From the IMG/VR virus record IMGVR_UViG_3300020474_001671, positions 1 through 61,945 of that record: a DNA stretch of 61,945 bases; one strand, given 5' to 3'. The notes beneath the pieces are model-generated. The model had not been told where the DNA came from and ran no database searches. It worked only from the letters and a program-made list of their open reading frames with translations. The translations under genes and the position numbers were made by a program. Each line of letters starts with the position of its first letter. Within the stretch, counting starts at the first letter, position 1. Of this stretch, positions 6,384-14,385 are shown in pieces. The DNA is from a virus.

Positions 6384-6633
6384 TGTAAATTTGATTGTAT
6401 TAATCGATGGGACTATATTAGTTTCTCGAATTGATAGAACTGTTGCTGTGGAAATTGGTGATCCAGATTATCTTTTTATAAGACCTTTTGTATCCGATTC
6501 CAGTGGAAAATTGACTCCATGGTTGGATGATTATACACTAGAAAGTGAACTTAAGATTGGTTCTGATAAAATCATTACAATGACAGTTCCTAAACCAGAC
6601 TTGCTTAAAAATTACTTAGAAAAAATTAACTGA
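6376..6633 (+). CDS. Hypothetical protein, shorter paralogue preceding gp43
   Basis: An 85-residue protein related to the gene before it (shared pattern: strand with DG or SG turn, PxxF strand, LTPW, VPKPDLLKNYLEKI-like final helix). It overlaps that gene by 8 bases, and the gp43 start overlaps its stop by one base, so it is probably translated with the polymerase. A role at the replication fork is possible from position alone. Confidence 0.65.
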   Translation: MDDVNLIVLIDGTILVSRIDRTVAVEIGDPDYLFIRPFVSDSSGKLTPWLDDYTLESELKIGSDKIITMTVPKPDLLKNYLEKIN

Positions 6634-9134
6634 TGCGGTTCTACACAAACGTGCAAGTAGTTGGAGATAATGTTCTTGTACGTGGTTATGAGAATGGGCG
6701 GCATTTTGCCACAAGAGAAAAGTTTTATCCAACTCTTTTCGTTCCTTCAAAATCAAATAAAAAAACAGAATACAAAACATTAGAAGGTGATTATGTAGAA
6801 CCTATTCAACCCGGTGGTATTCGTGATAGTAGAGAGTTTATCAAGAAATATGAAGGAGTAGAAGGATTTAAGATTTATGGTAATGAAAGATTTATCTATC
6901 AGTATATTTCAGAAATGTATTCTGGTGATGAAATTTTATTTGACACAAACAAAATTAAAATATCAACAATTGATATTGAGGTTTCATCTGAAAATGGATT
7001 TCCTGATGTAGAGTCTGCTGCTGAGGAAGTCCTCTTGATTACTATTCAAGATTATACTACAAAGCAAATTCGAACTTGGGGTAAAGGTCCATTTAAACAT
7101 ACTCAGAATAATCTCATTTACAAACAGTTTGAAACTGAAAAAGAACTTTTGAATGATTTTATCAATTGGTGGATGATTGAAGAAAATTGTCCCGAAGTTA
7201 TTACTGGATGGAATAGTGAGTTTTATGACATGCCTTATTTGGTTCGTCGTATTGACCGTATTCTTGGTGAAAAGTTGATGAAACGTCTTTCTCCTTGGGG
7301 ACTAGTAACTGAGAAAATGACTATCAGAAATCATCGTGAAACAATACACTATGATGTTGGTGGTGTTACTCAACTTGACTATTTGACTTTGTATCAAAAG
7401 TTCACCTACAAAAAACAAGAGTCTTATCGATTAGATTACATTGCTGATGTAGAACTAGGACAGAAAAAACTTGATCACTCTGAGTTTGAAACATTCAAAG
7501 ATTTTTATACTAAAGGGTGGCAAAAGTTTGTAGAATATAATATCATTGACGTGCAACTTGTTGACCGTATGGAAGACAAGATGAAACTGATTGAACTTGC
7601 AATTACCATGGCATATGATGCCAAAGTAAACTATAATGATGTATTCACTCAAGTTACGATGTGGGATACTATTATCTACAATTACTTGAAAAATAAAAAC
7701 ATTGTGGTTCCACCAAAGAAAGCAAATAAAAAAGATGGAAAGTATGAGGGTGCTTTTGTAAAACCACCTACTCCAGGTACTTATGATTGGATTGTGTCTT
7801 TCGACCTTAATTCACTATATCCACATTTGATTATGCAGTATAATATTTCTCCAGAAACACTCATGGAAAAAAAGCATCCAAGTGTTACTAAAGATAAGAT
7901 TATCAATAAAGAGTTGAATTTTGAGATGTATAAGGACTATGCTGTATGTGCTAATGGTGCTATGTATCGTAAAGACTTCCGTGGGTTCTTACCAGAACTG
8001 ATGGATAAGATTTATAAAGATCGTACCGTCTATAAAAAGAAGATGCTTAAGGCAAAGCAAGATTATGAAAAGACTCCAACTAAAGCACTTGAAAAAGAGA
8101 TTGCCAGATGTAATAATATTCAGATGGCTCGCAAGATTCAACTCAACTCTGCATATGGTGCTATTGGTAATCAATATTTCCGTTACTACAAATTGGACAA
8201 TGCGGAAGCGATTACGCTTTCTGGTGAAGTCTCTATCCGTTGGATTGAGAATAAACTGAATGATCGTTTAAATAGCATTCTTAAATCAAGTGATGTCGAT
8301 TATGTTATTGCCATGGACACTGACTCCATCTATCTCAATCTTGGTCCTCTTGTTGATAAATTATTCGAAGGTAAAGATAAAGATCCTCTAAAGATTGTCT
8401 CTGCACTTGATAAAATTTGCCAATCAGATTTTGAGAAATACATTGAAAATTCTTACCAAGAACTTTCTGATTATGTGAATGCATATAGTCAGATGATGGT
8501 TATGAAACGTGAGAATATTGCTGAACGTGGAGTATGGACAGCAAAGAAAAAATATGCACTTAATGTATGGAATAGTGAAGGTGTTCAATATTCTGAACCA
8601 AAACTAAAGATTATGGGTCTTGAGGCAATTAAGTCTTCTACTCCTGCTCCATGTCGTGATATGATTAAAGATGCAGTTAGAATTATTTTGACCGGAACCA
8701 ATGATGAAATTATTCAATACATTGAGGAGTGTAGGCAAAAATTTAATACTTTACCTGTAGAATATATTTCTTTCCCTCGTGGTGTGAGTGATGTAAATAA
8801 GTATAAATCTTACTCAAATATTTACATTAAAGGAACACCATGTCATACTAAAGGATGTCTTTTATTCAATCATTATATCAAAGAAAAAAAACTAACACAT
8901 AAATATTCACTTATTCAGAATGGGGAGAAAATAAAATATACTTATTTAAAAACTCCCAATATATTTGGAGAAGAAGTTATTGCTTTTATTCAAGATTTTC
9001 CCAAAGAACTTGGAGTTAAAGCTGACTACGATATGCAGTTCGAAAAAGCATTTTTGAAACCTGTAACTAGTATTCTAGACATAATAGGATGGGATGCTGA
9101 GAAGAAAATAACACTTGATTCATTCTTCGTTTAA
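6633..9134 (+). CDS. 43: Replicative DNA polymerase gp43 (family B)
   Basis: An 833-residue family B polymerase with proofreading domain. Exonuclease motifs: Exo I around residue 112 (TIDIEVSSE), Exo II around 190 (GWNSEFYDMPYL) and Exo III around 306 (YNIIDVQLVDRM). Polymerase motifs: A around 390 (DLNSLYPHLI), B around 500 (KIQLNSAYG) and C around 560 (AMDTDSIYL). All catalytic acids are present. It is shorter than T4 gp43 (898), as usual in cyanophages. The start overlaps the preceding stop. It copies the genome with gp44/62, the clamp and gp41/61. Confidence 0.97.
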   Translation: MRFYTNVQVVGDNVLVRGYENGRHFATREKFYPTLFVPSKSNKKTEYKTLEGDYVEPIQPGGIRDSREFIKKYEGVEGFKIYGNERFIYQYISEMYSGDEILFDTNKIKISTIDIEVSSENGFPDVESAAEEVLLITIQDYTTKQIRTWGKGPFKHTQNNLIYKQFETEKELLNDFINWWMIEENCPEVITGWNSEFYDMPYLVRRIDRILGEKLMKRLSPWGLVTEKMTIRNHRETIHYDVGGVTQLDYLTLYQKFTYKKQESYRLDYIADVELGQKKLDHSEFETFKDFYTKGWQKFVEYNIIDVQLVDRMEDKMKLIELAITMAYDAKVNYNDVFTQVTMWDTIIYNYLKNKNIVVPPKKANKKDGKYEGAFVKPPTPGTYDWIVSFDLNSLYPHLIMQYNISPETLMEKKHPSVTKDKIINKELNFEMYKDYAVCANGAMYRKDFRGFLPELMDKIYKDRTVYKKKMLKAKQDYEKTPTKALEKEIARCNNIQMARKIQLNSAYGAIGNQYFRYYKLDNAEAITLSGEVSIRWIENKLNDRLNSILKSSDVDYVIAMDTDSIYLNLGPLVDKLFEGKDKDPLKIVSALDKICQSDFEKYIENSYQELSDYVNAYSQMMVMKRENIAERGVWTAKKKYALNVWNSEGVQYSEPKLKIMGLEAIKSSTPAPCRDMIKDAVRIILTGTNDEIIQYIEECRQKFNTLPVEYISFPRGVSDVNKYKSYSNIYIKGTPCHTKGCLLFNHYIKEKKLTHKYSLIQNGEKIKYTYLKTPNIFGEEVIAFIQDFPKELGVKADYDMQFEKAFLKPVTSILDIIGWDAEKKITLDSFFV

Positions 9135-9164
9135 TGCTAAACTTATACTCTATTATTGATTCAT

Positions 9165-10181
9165 ATGGATTTTTTAAAAGATATTGTAAAGGAAATCGGA
9201 GATGACTTTACCAAACTCGCAAGAGACATTGACGAAACTGAAACATACGTTGACACTGGTTCGTTCATCTTTAATGCTCTTGTATCTGGGTCTATCCGTG
9301 GGGGTGTTTCTGGGAATAAAATCACTGCAATTGCTGGGGAAAGTTCTACTGGAAAGACTTTTTTCTCACTCGCAGTGGTCAAGAACTTCTTGGATACTAA
9401 TCCCGATGCATATTGCCTTTATTTTGATACTGAGGCAGCTATCACTAAGTCACTCTTAGAGAGTCGTGAAATCGACCTTAATCGTCTTGTCGTTGTTAAT
9501 GTAGTGACTATCGAAGAGTTCCGTAGTAAGGCACTCAGGGCAGTTGATATGTATCAGAAAAAACCTGAAGAAGAACGTAAACCTTGTATGTTTGTGTTAG
9601 ACTCTTTAGGTAATCTTTCAACTAATAAGGAGATTGAAGATACTCTGGCAGAAAAAAATACTAGAGATATGACAAAGGCACAATTAATCAAAGGTGCTTT
9701 TAGAATGTTGACTCTTAAAATGGGACAAGCAAAGATACCTTTCATTGTAACTAATCATGTTTACGACTCAATGTCTTTATATGAAGCAAAGAAAATGGGT
9801 GGAGGATCGGGATTATTTTATGCTTCTTCTTCAGTTATTTTTCTTTCGAAGTCAAAAGAAAAAGAGGGAACATCAGTTGTTGGAAACCTTATTAAGGCAA
9901 AAACTATCAAGTCACGTTTGAGTAAGGAAAACAAGGATGTAACTGTTCGTTTATTTTATGATCGTCGGGGACTTGATCGATATTATGGTTTACTTGAGTT
10001 AGGTGAACTTGCAGGAATGTGGAAGAATGTTGCCGGTCGTTATGAGATGACTGTCAATGGTGAGACTAAAAAAGTATATGCAAAGGCAATTCTAAAAGAT
10101 CCTGAAGTATATTTTACCGAAGAAGTAATGCAGCAACTTGATGCTGCCGCGAAGAAAGAATTCTCTTATGGAACGGATTGA
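9165..10181 (+). CDS. uvsX: RecA-like recombinase UvsX
   Basis: A 338-residue strand-exchange protein. Walker A is GESSTGKT (about residues 58-65); Walker B lies in PCMFVLDSLGNL (about 142-153). UvsX pairs homologous DNA for recombination-dependent replication and repair and needs UvsY and ssDNA-binding protein, which are not in this window. The ATG at 9165 (MDFLKDIV) is preferred to upstream alternatives because it begins the family N-terminal helix. Its end overlaps gp41 by 14 bases. Confidence 0.94.
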   Translation: MDFLKDIVKEIGDDFTKLARDIDETETYVDTGSFIFNALVSGSIRGGVSGNKITAIAGESSTGKTFFSLAVVKNFLDTNPDAYCLYFDTEAAITKSLLESREIDLNRLVVVNVVTIEEFRSKALRAVDMYQKKPEEERKPCMFVLDSLGNLSTNKEIEDTLAEKNTRDMTKAQLIKGAFRMLTLKMGQAKIPFIVTNHVYDSMSLYEAKKMGGGSGLFYASSSVIFLSKSKEKEGTSVVGNLIKAKTIKSRLSKENKDVTVRLFYDRRGLDRYYGLLELGELAGMWKNVAGRYEMTVNGETKKVYAKAILKDPEVYFTEEVMQQLDAAAKKEFSYGTD

Positions 10182-11544
10182 GACTACAATTCTCAGAAAT
10201 TTATTATGTAACGAAGATTATTCTCGTAAAGTCATTCCTTTTATAGAACCAACATATTTTGAGCAAAGAAGTGAAAAAGTAATCTTTGAAGAGATTACTA
10301 AGTTCATTGTAAATTATGGTTCTGCCATTACATCAGAAGCACTAAATATTGAGGTTGAGAATCGGACAGATCTAAACGAGAGTGAGATTAAAGAAACCAG
10401 AAACATCTGCAATTCGTTTACAGATTTTCCAGTAGATAAACAATGGTTGTTAGACACTACTGAAAATTGGTGTCGTGATCGTGCGATTTATCTTGCACTG
10501 ATGGAATCTATTCATATTGCGGATGGAAACGATGAGAAGAAAAGTAGGGATGCTATTCCTTCTATTCTTTCTGATGCACTGGCAGTTTCTTTTGATAACA
10601 ACATTGGACATGACTACTTAGAAAATTACGAAGAAAGGTATGAGTATTATCACAGGAAGGAAGAAAAAGTTCCATTTGATTTGGAATATTTTGACAAAAT
10701 TTCGGACGGGGGCATATCTAATAAAACTCTTACTATCGCGCTTGCTGGTACTGGTGTCGGCAAGTCTTTATTCATGTGCAATTTTGCTAGCTCCGTGTTG
10801 CTCCAAGGGAAAAACGTTCTCTACATTACAATGGAGATGGCAGAAGAGAAAATTGCTGAACGAATTGATGCGAATTTATTAGATGTTTCCATTAAGAGTA
10901 TTAAAGATCTGCCTAAGTCAACGTTTGAAAATAAAATATCCAAGTTAGCAGCAAAAACACAGGGAACACTTATAATTAAAGAATACCCTACTTCATCTGC
11001 ACATAGTGGACATTTTAAAGCATTGCTTAGTGAACTTGCACTTAAGAAGTCATTTAGACCTGATATTATTTTCGTTGATTACCTTAATATATGTGCTTCC
11101 ACAAAGTATAAGCAGGGTGGTTCTATTAATTCATATTCATATATTAAATCTATTGCAGAGGAGCTTAGAGGGTTGGCTTGCGAAGCCAAGGTCCCTATCG
11201 TATCTGCCACCCAGACCACTCGTTCTGGTTTTGGTAGCTCTGACGTTGACCTTACTGACACTTCTGAGTCCTTTGGTCTCCCTGCTACTGCTGATCTTAT
11301 GTTTGCCCTTATTAGCACTGAGGAACTTGAACAGATTGGACAGATAATGGTGAAGCAATTGAAGAACAGATACAATGATACTGTAGTCAATAAGAGATTT
11401 GTTGTTGGAATTGATCGTGCCAAGATGCGTATCTATGATTGTGAACAGTCGGCACAAGATAATATACTTGACTCTGGACAAGAAGAAGAGTATAATAACG
11501 AGGATAGACCGAAGAAATCATTTGAGGGATTTAAATTTTCATGA
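10168..11544 (+). CDS. 41: Replicative helicase gp41 (DnaB family)
   Basis: A 458-residue helicase that would unwind DNA ahead of the fork and act with primase gp61. An N-terminal helical domain (about 1-150) is followed by a RecA-like ATPase: Walker A AGTGVGKS (about 193-200), catalytic Glu in ITMEMAEEKI, Walker B in PDIIFVDYLNI, the H4 loop Gln in SATQTTRSG and an arginine-finger region KNRYNDTV near the end. The start at 10168 gives the usual N-terminus (MERIETTILRNLL). The next gene overlaps by 4 bases and is a partial copy of its ATPase domain. Confidence 0.95.
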   Translation: MERIETTILRNLLCNEDYSRKVIPFIEPTYFEQRSEKVIFEEITKFIVNYGSAITSEALNIEVENRTDLNESEIKETRNICNSFTDFPVDKQWLLDTTENWCRDRAIYLALMESIHIADGNDEKKSRDAIPSILSDALAVSFDNNIGHDYLENYEERYEYYHRKEEKVPFDLEYFDKISDGGISNKTLTIALAGTGVGKSLFMCNFASSVLLQGKNVLYITMEMAEEKIAERIDANLLDVSIKSIKDLPKSTFENKISKLAAKTQGTLIIKEYPTSSAHSGHFKALLSELALKKSFRPDIIFVDYLNICASTKYKQGGSINSYSYIKSIAEELRGLACEAKVPIVSATQTTRSGFGSSDVDLTDTSESFGLPATADLMFALISTEELEQIGQIMVKQLKNRYNDTVVNKRFVVGIDRAKMRIYDCEQSAQDNILDSGQEEEYNNEDRPKKSFEGFKFS

Positions 11545-12314
11545 GGAAATTCGATTTGTTTAAATTTCGTAATTATAAAGAAACCCCAATTAGTTTTGAA
11601 GTTGACGTATTAGACAAAATTACAGATGGTGGTTTGCATGATAGATCCGTAAACTATCTTTTTTCAAGTACTGGTGCTGGAAAGACTTTGTTCCTGTGTC
11701 ATGTTGCAGCTTCTGCTATGAGACAGAATAAAAATGTTCTTTTCATTACTGATGAATTACCTCAAGAGAAAATTCATGAAAGGATTCAAGCAAATCTTTT
11801 AAATGATACTATTTTAAATTTATATGATAAAGAAACATCTTTTTACGATAGTTTAAATCTACAATCTCTAAACACTCTTGGCAATCTTAGAGTTATTGAC
11901 GACTATTATAATTACTCATCTTTTGCAGAATTTAGGAGTCAATTTGAACATGATATAAAAAATATCTTATTTAAACCTGATATTATCCTTATTGATGTGT
12001 TTAGTAATTCTAATGATTTAGAAAGTGATTATATGTATCATAAAACTTGTATAGATTATAAAATACCTATTTTAGTTTCTGCAGTGACACCGAGGAAAAA
12101 TCCAGTAGAGTCGATCATAAGAACGATGAGTGTTGAGTCTGGTGCGTTAATGAGCTTTGGTATTGAAATTACAGATAAAACTACATCTTCTTATACAGTG
12201 ACACAAGTAAAAAATAGATATACCCGCCCCGATAAAAATCGAAGATTTACAATCGGCGTTGACTATGATAAAATGAAACTATACAATGCAGAACAATCTA
12301 AATTAGAATTATGA
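11541..12314 (+). CDS. Truncated gp41-like helicase paralogue
   Basis: A 257-residue protein aligned by eye to the ATPase half of gp41 directly upstream, without its N-terminal domain. Shared blocks in order: FEVDVLDKITDGGLHDRS, Walker A SSTGAGKT (42-49), NVLFITDELPQEKIHERIQANLL, KPDIILIDVFSN, and the end KNRYTRPDKNRRFTIGVDYDKMKLYN. Walker A lysine, the DE pair and the arginine-finger region are kept. The H4 loop SATQTTRSG has become SAVTPRKNP, and the long DNA-loop region is shortened. It may bind ATP and join gp41 rings without translocating; this is inference. It is translationally coupled to gp41 by ATGA. Confidence 0.82.
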   Translation: MRKFDLFKFRNYKETPISFEVDVLDKITDGGLHDRSVNYLFSSTGAGKTLFLCHVAASAMRQNKNVLFITDELPQEKIHERIQANLLNDTILNLYDKETSFYDSLNLQSLNTLGNLRVIDDYYNYSSFAEFRSQFEHDIKNILFKPDIILIDVFSNSNDLESDYMYHKTCIDYKIPILVSAVTPRKNPVESIIRTMSVESGALMSFGIEITDKTTSSYTVTQVKNRYTRPDKNRRFTIGVDYDKMKLYNAEQSKLEL

Positions 12315-12718
12315 GTAAAGTAAACACTGATGCCTATCTTGAGTTTGTGAATGCCGTCACATCTCAACCCAGTCAAGATGCCGATGCCTTTGAGTATCGT
12401 ATTCAAGAACTTCGTGGAGAAGGATTTGAAACACATCGACTTCTCACTGCCTCTGTTGGTATGTGTGCCGAAGCAGGTGAGTTTACTGAAGTTGTAAAGA
12501 AGATTATCTTTCAGGGTAAACCAGTCACCGAAGAGAACTTGTTTCATCTCAAACGTGAACTTGGAGATATTATGTGGTATGTGGCACAGGCATGTATGGG
12601 ACTCAATATTTCTCTTGATGATATCATTGAGATGAATGTTGATAAACTCAAGTCACGATATCCTGGTGGTGAGTTTGATGTCCATTATTCTGAAAACCGT
12701 GTTGAGGGAGACTTGTAA
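12311..12718 (+). CDS. mazG: MazG-type nucleotide pyrophosphohydrolase
   Basis: A 135-residue all-helical NTP pyrophosphatase. The metal-binding pattern is E54-x-x-E57 (AEAGEF) and E83-x-x-D86 (RELGDI). Such enzymes remove pyrophosphate from dNTPs or NTPs; cyanophage MazG has been proposed to affect ppGpp or the host GC nucleotide pool. It overlaps the helicase paralogue by 4 bases and the next gene by one base. Confidence 0.9.
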   Translation: MSKVNTDAYLEFVNAVTSQPSQDADAFEYRIQELRGEGFETHRLLTASVGMCAEAGEFTEVVKKIIFQGKPVTEENLFHLKRELGDIMWYVAQACMGLNISLDDIIEMNVDKLKSRYPGGEFDVHYSENRVEGDL

Positions 12719-12948
12719 TGGATTGGAGTGAATTCTTCGCATCCTTTTCGCGGGGATTTATAATTGGAATTATACTTTATTTTTCATATTCTATAAAAAA
12801 TAAAATTATGTATCTTGAAAAACGTGTTAGTACATTTGAGGAAAGAATAAAAAATCAAAATAATACTGTACATAAACATAGAGATTTTTTTGAGATTGAA
12901 ATCTCAAAAATTTACGATAAATTAGAAAACCACAATGGAGAATTATGA
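12718..12948 (+). CDS. Membrane-anchored coiled-coil protein
   Basis: A 76-residue protein with one membrane segment at about residues 11-27 (GFIIGIILYFSYSI) followed by a charged heptad-like helix (YLEKRVSTFEERIKNQ). The layout is a short inner-membrane anchor with a cytoplasmic or periplasmic coil. It overlaps mazG and the next gene. No family is recognised. Confidence 0.6.
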   Translation: MDWSEFFASFSRGFIIGIILYFSYSIKNKIMYLEKRVSTFEERIKNQNNTVHKHRDFFEIEISKIYDKLENHNGEL

Positions 12949-13130
12949 CTGAAAATCAAAATGTAACAATAGAACTGTCTAATAGTGATTGTGTAATTAT
13001 CAAGGACTTACTATCTGAAATAGCTCTTCCTGAAGAACTAGAAGAAGGCACTGCGGACGAAGTAATGTTAGAAAGATTACAAGCATTAAAAAATCTAAGA
13101 CTGAAAATAGAAGGAGCAATAGCACAATGA
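12945..13130 (+). CDS. Small protein, paralogue of the next gene
   Basis: A 61-residue acidic protein. It shares with the following 60-residue protein the N-terminal pattern VTIELSNSDCVIIKDLL (VTLELSVYQAAAVRQSL) and a C-terminal helix (LKNLRLKIEGAI versus ITSIDEQIEEAL). This suggests a tandem duplication of a strand-helix-helix protein. The function is unknown. Neighbours overlap by 4 bases on both sides. Confidence 0.6.
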   Translation: MTENQNVTIELSNSDCVIIKDLLSEIALPEELEEGTADEVMLERLQALKNLRLKIEGAIAQ

Positions 13131-13309
13131 GTAAAAAAGTAACATTAGAACTATCTGTCTATCAGGCAGCAGCAGTTCGTCAGTCATTATTTACTGATAC
13201 GAAAGAATATACTTATGATCCCACATGTTGTCCGCAACGTGTGATTGATATTCGTCAGGCAATTACAAGTATTGATGAACAAATCGAAGAGGCACTTAAG
13301 GAAGAATAA
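13127..13309 (+). CDS. Small protein, paralogue of the previous gene
   Basis: A 60-residue protein of the same plan as its upstream neighbour, but with a Cys-Cys pair (DPTCCPQR) in the middle that the neighbour lacks. Translational coupling by ATGA upstream and a one-base overlap downstream. The function is unknown. Confidence 0.6.
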   Translation: MSKKVTLELSVYQAAAVRQSLFTDTKEYTYDPTCCPQRVIDIRQAITSIDEQIEEALKEE

Positions 13310-13509
13310 TGTATACAATTCTCAACTATCTCATATCATTCTGGACGGTAGTTGTGATGAATTGTATACAACCTGTGAACTGGAAATATTGTTATCGTGT
13401 TGACCAATGGTTAGTTCCAGATATTCAAGAAGGATGGAAACATTATACCGGTGAGATAGTTCCATATCAAACAGAGAAGGACTATCTTAATCAAGATGGT
13501 CCTTTCTAA
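13309..13509 (+). CDS. Hypothetical protein, Trp/Tyr-rich
   Basis: A 66-residue protein with a hydrophobic N-terminal third (LNYLISFWTVVVMNCI), possibly membrane-associated, then a soluble region rich in Trp and Tyr. No domain is recognised. It overlaps the upstream gene by one base. Confidence 0.55.
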   Translation: MYTILNYLISFWTVVVMNCIQPVNWKYCYRVDQWLVPDIQEGWKHYTGEIVPYQTEKDYLNQDGPF

Positions 13510-13525
13510 ATATTTTATAAAATAT

Positions 13526-13756
13526 ATGATTAACGAAATTTTAAAAGAATTGATATTATCTTTTGAAACTGAATCAAAGTACCCACAAAAAATAAAGTAT
13601 AAACATTTTCTTACTCATGTTTATACAACTTTCGATAAAAAGATAGTATCATCTAAAGTAGATCGGGAAATGAATAAATATAAGAAAATGAGAATAGATG
13701 TGATCAACTATATCGTTGCACATGAAAATCAGATAATAAAACAATTAAGTAAGTAA
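13526..13756 (+). CDS. Hypothetical helical protein
   Basis: A 76-residue Lys-rich helical protein (MINEILKELI...). The ATG at 13526 is preferred over one at 13496 because it does not overlap the previous gene. An AT-rich stretch with ATTTTATAAAATA lies just upstream and could be a weak late promoter. The stop overlaps the next ATG by one base. The function is unknown. Confidence 0.5.
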   Translation: MINEILKELILSFETESKYPQKIKYKHFLTHVYTTFDKKIVSSKVDREMNKYKKMRIDVINYIVAHENQIIKQLSK

Positions 13757-14367
13757 TGAAAAATTTCTCTCAATTTATTATCGAAGCACCCGATGCCGCA
13801 ACTCAAGCAAAGGCACTTGGATTTAAAAGTGATGGTCATGGTGGTTGGGGAAGAGTTATTAGAGGTACTTGGGAGTTTATGGGTAAAACCTTTACCAACC
13901 CAAAAACAGGAAGAACATCAATTGAGTATTCAAATAAAGGAACGAAACTAGGAGGACAAGATCGTAGACAAACTCCAAGAGAAAAAAGAATATCAGGAAC
14001 AACATATGCTCCAATAGCAGCATCATATGAATATGGAACTAATGACTACGAAAAAGAATTGAGAGAAAAATACATCAATAAAGAAATTTTTAATATTGAT
14101 GAATGGGTGAAGTGTGATGTTAGTGAAAGTATTGGAAAAATTATCCGAAGAGGAACAAACTATCTAATCTGTGTAACTGAAGATGGTGAGATGTTTAAAC
14201 CTTGGATTAAAGATGTATTAGAATCAGTAACTAATAGTAATGCACCTTCTGGGGTTCCTGCCGATCAGAGACTTGTAGGAACTGATGCTCATAGAAAGTA
14301 TGTGGAGAAAATGGTTCCTGGAAGTGAATGGGGCAAACAATTTATAAATAAATATAAGAAAAAGTAA
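13756..14367 (+). CDS. Virion-type protein of unknown function
   Basis: A 203-residue protein starting MKNFSQFIIEA, a leader pattern I associate with cyanophage virion or late proteins. A Gly-rich segment follows (LGFKSDGHGGWGRV), then a compact domain with an SH3-like strand pattern at about 115-155 (GKIIRRGTNYLICVTEDGEMFKPWI). The C-terminus is basic. No enzyme motif is seen. A late promoter for the next gene lies within its 3' end. Confidence 0.55.
   Translation: MKNFSQFIIEAPDAATQAKALGFKSDGHGGWGRVIRGTWEFMGKTFTNPKTGRTSIEYSNKGTKLGGQDRRQTPREKRISGTTYAPIAASYEYGTNDYEKELREKYINKEIFNIDEWVKCDVSESIGKIIRRGTNYLICVTEDGEMFKPWIKDVLESVTNSNAPSGVPADQRLVGTDAHRKYVEKMVPGSEWGKQFINKYKKK
14343..14350 (+). promoter_or_regulatory. 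T4-type late promoter
   Basis: TATAAATA, the T4 late consensus recognised by gp55-type sigma with gp33 and the clamp, lies 36 bases before the large late gene at 14386 and inside the end of the preceding gene. Confidence 0.6.
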
Positions 14368-14385
14368 GAATTATTAGATCTTCCG

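Noticed and set aside
11079-11481. Two minus-strand frames of 114 residues inside gp41
   Set aside because: gp41 is certain on the plus strand, and these frames have no start signal.
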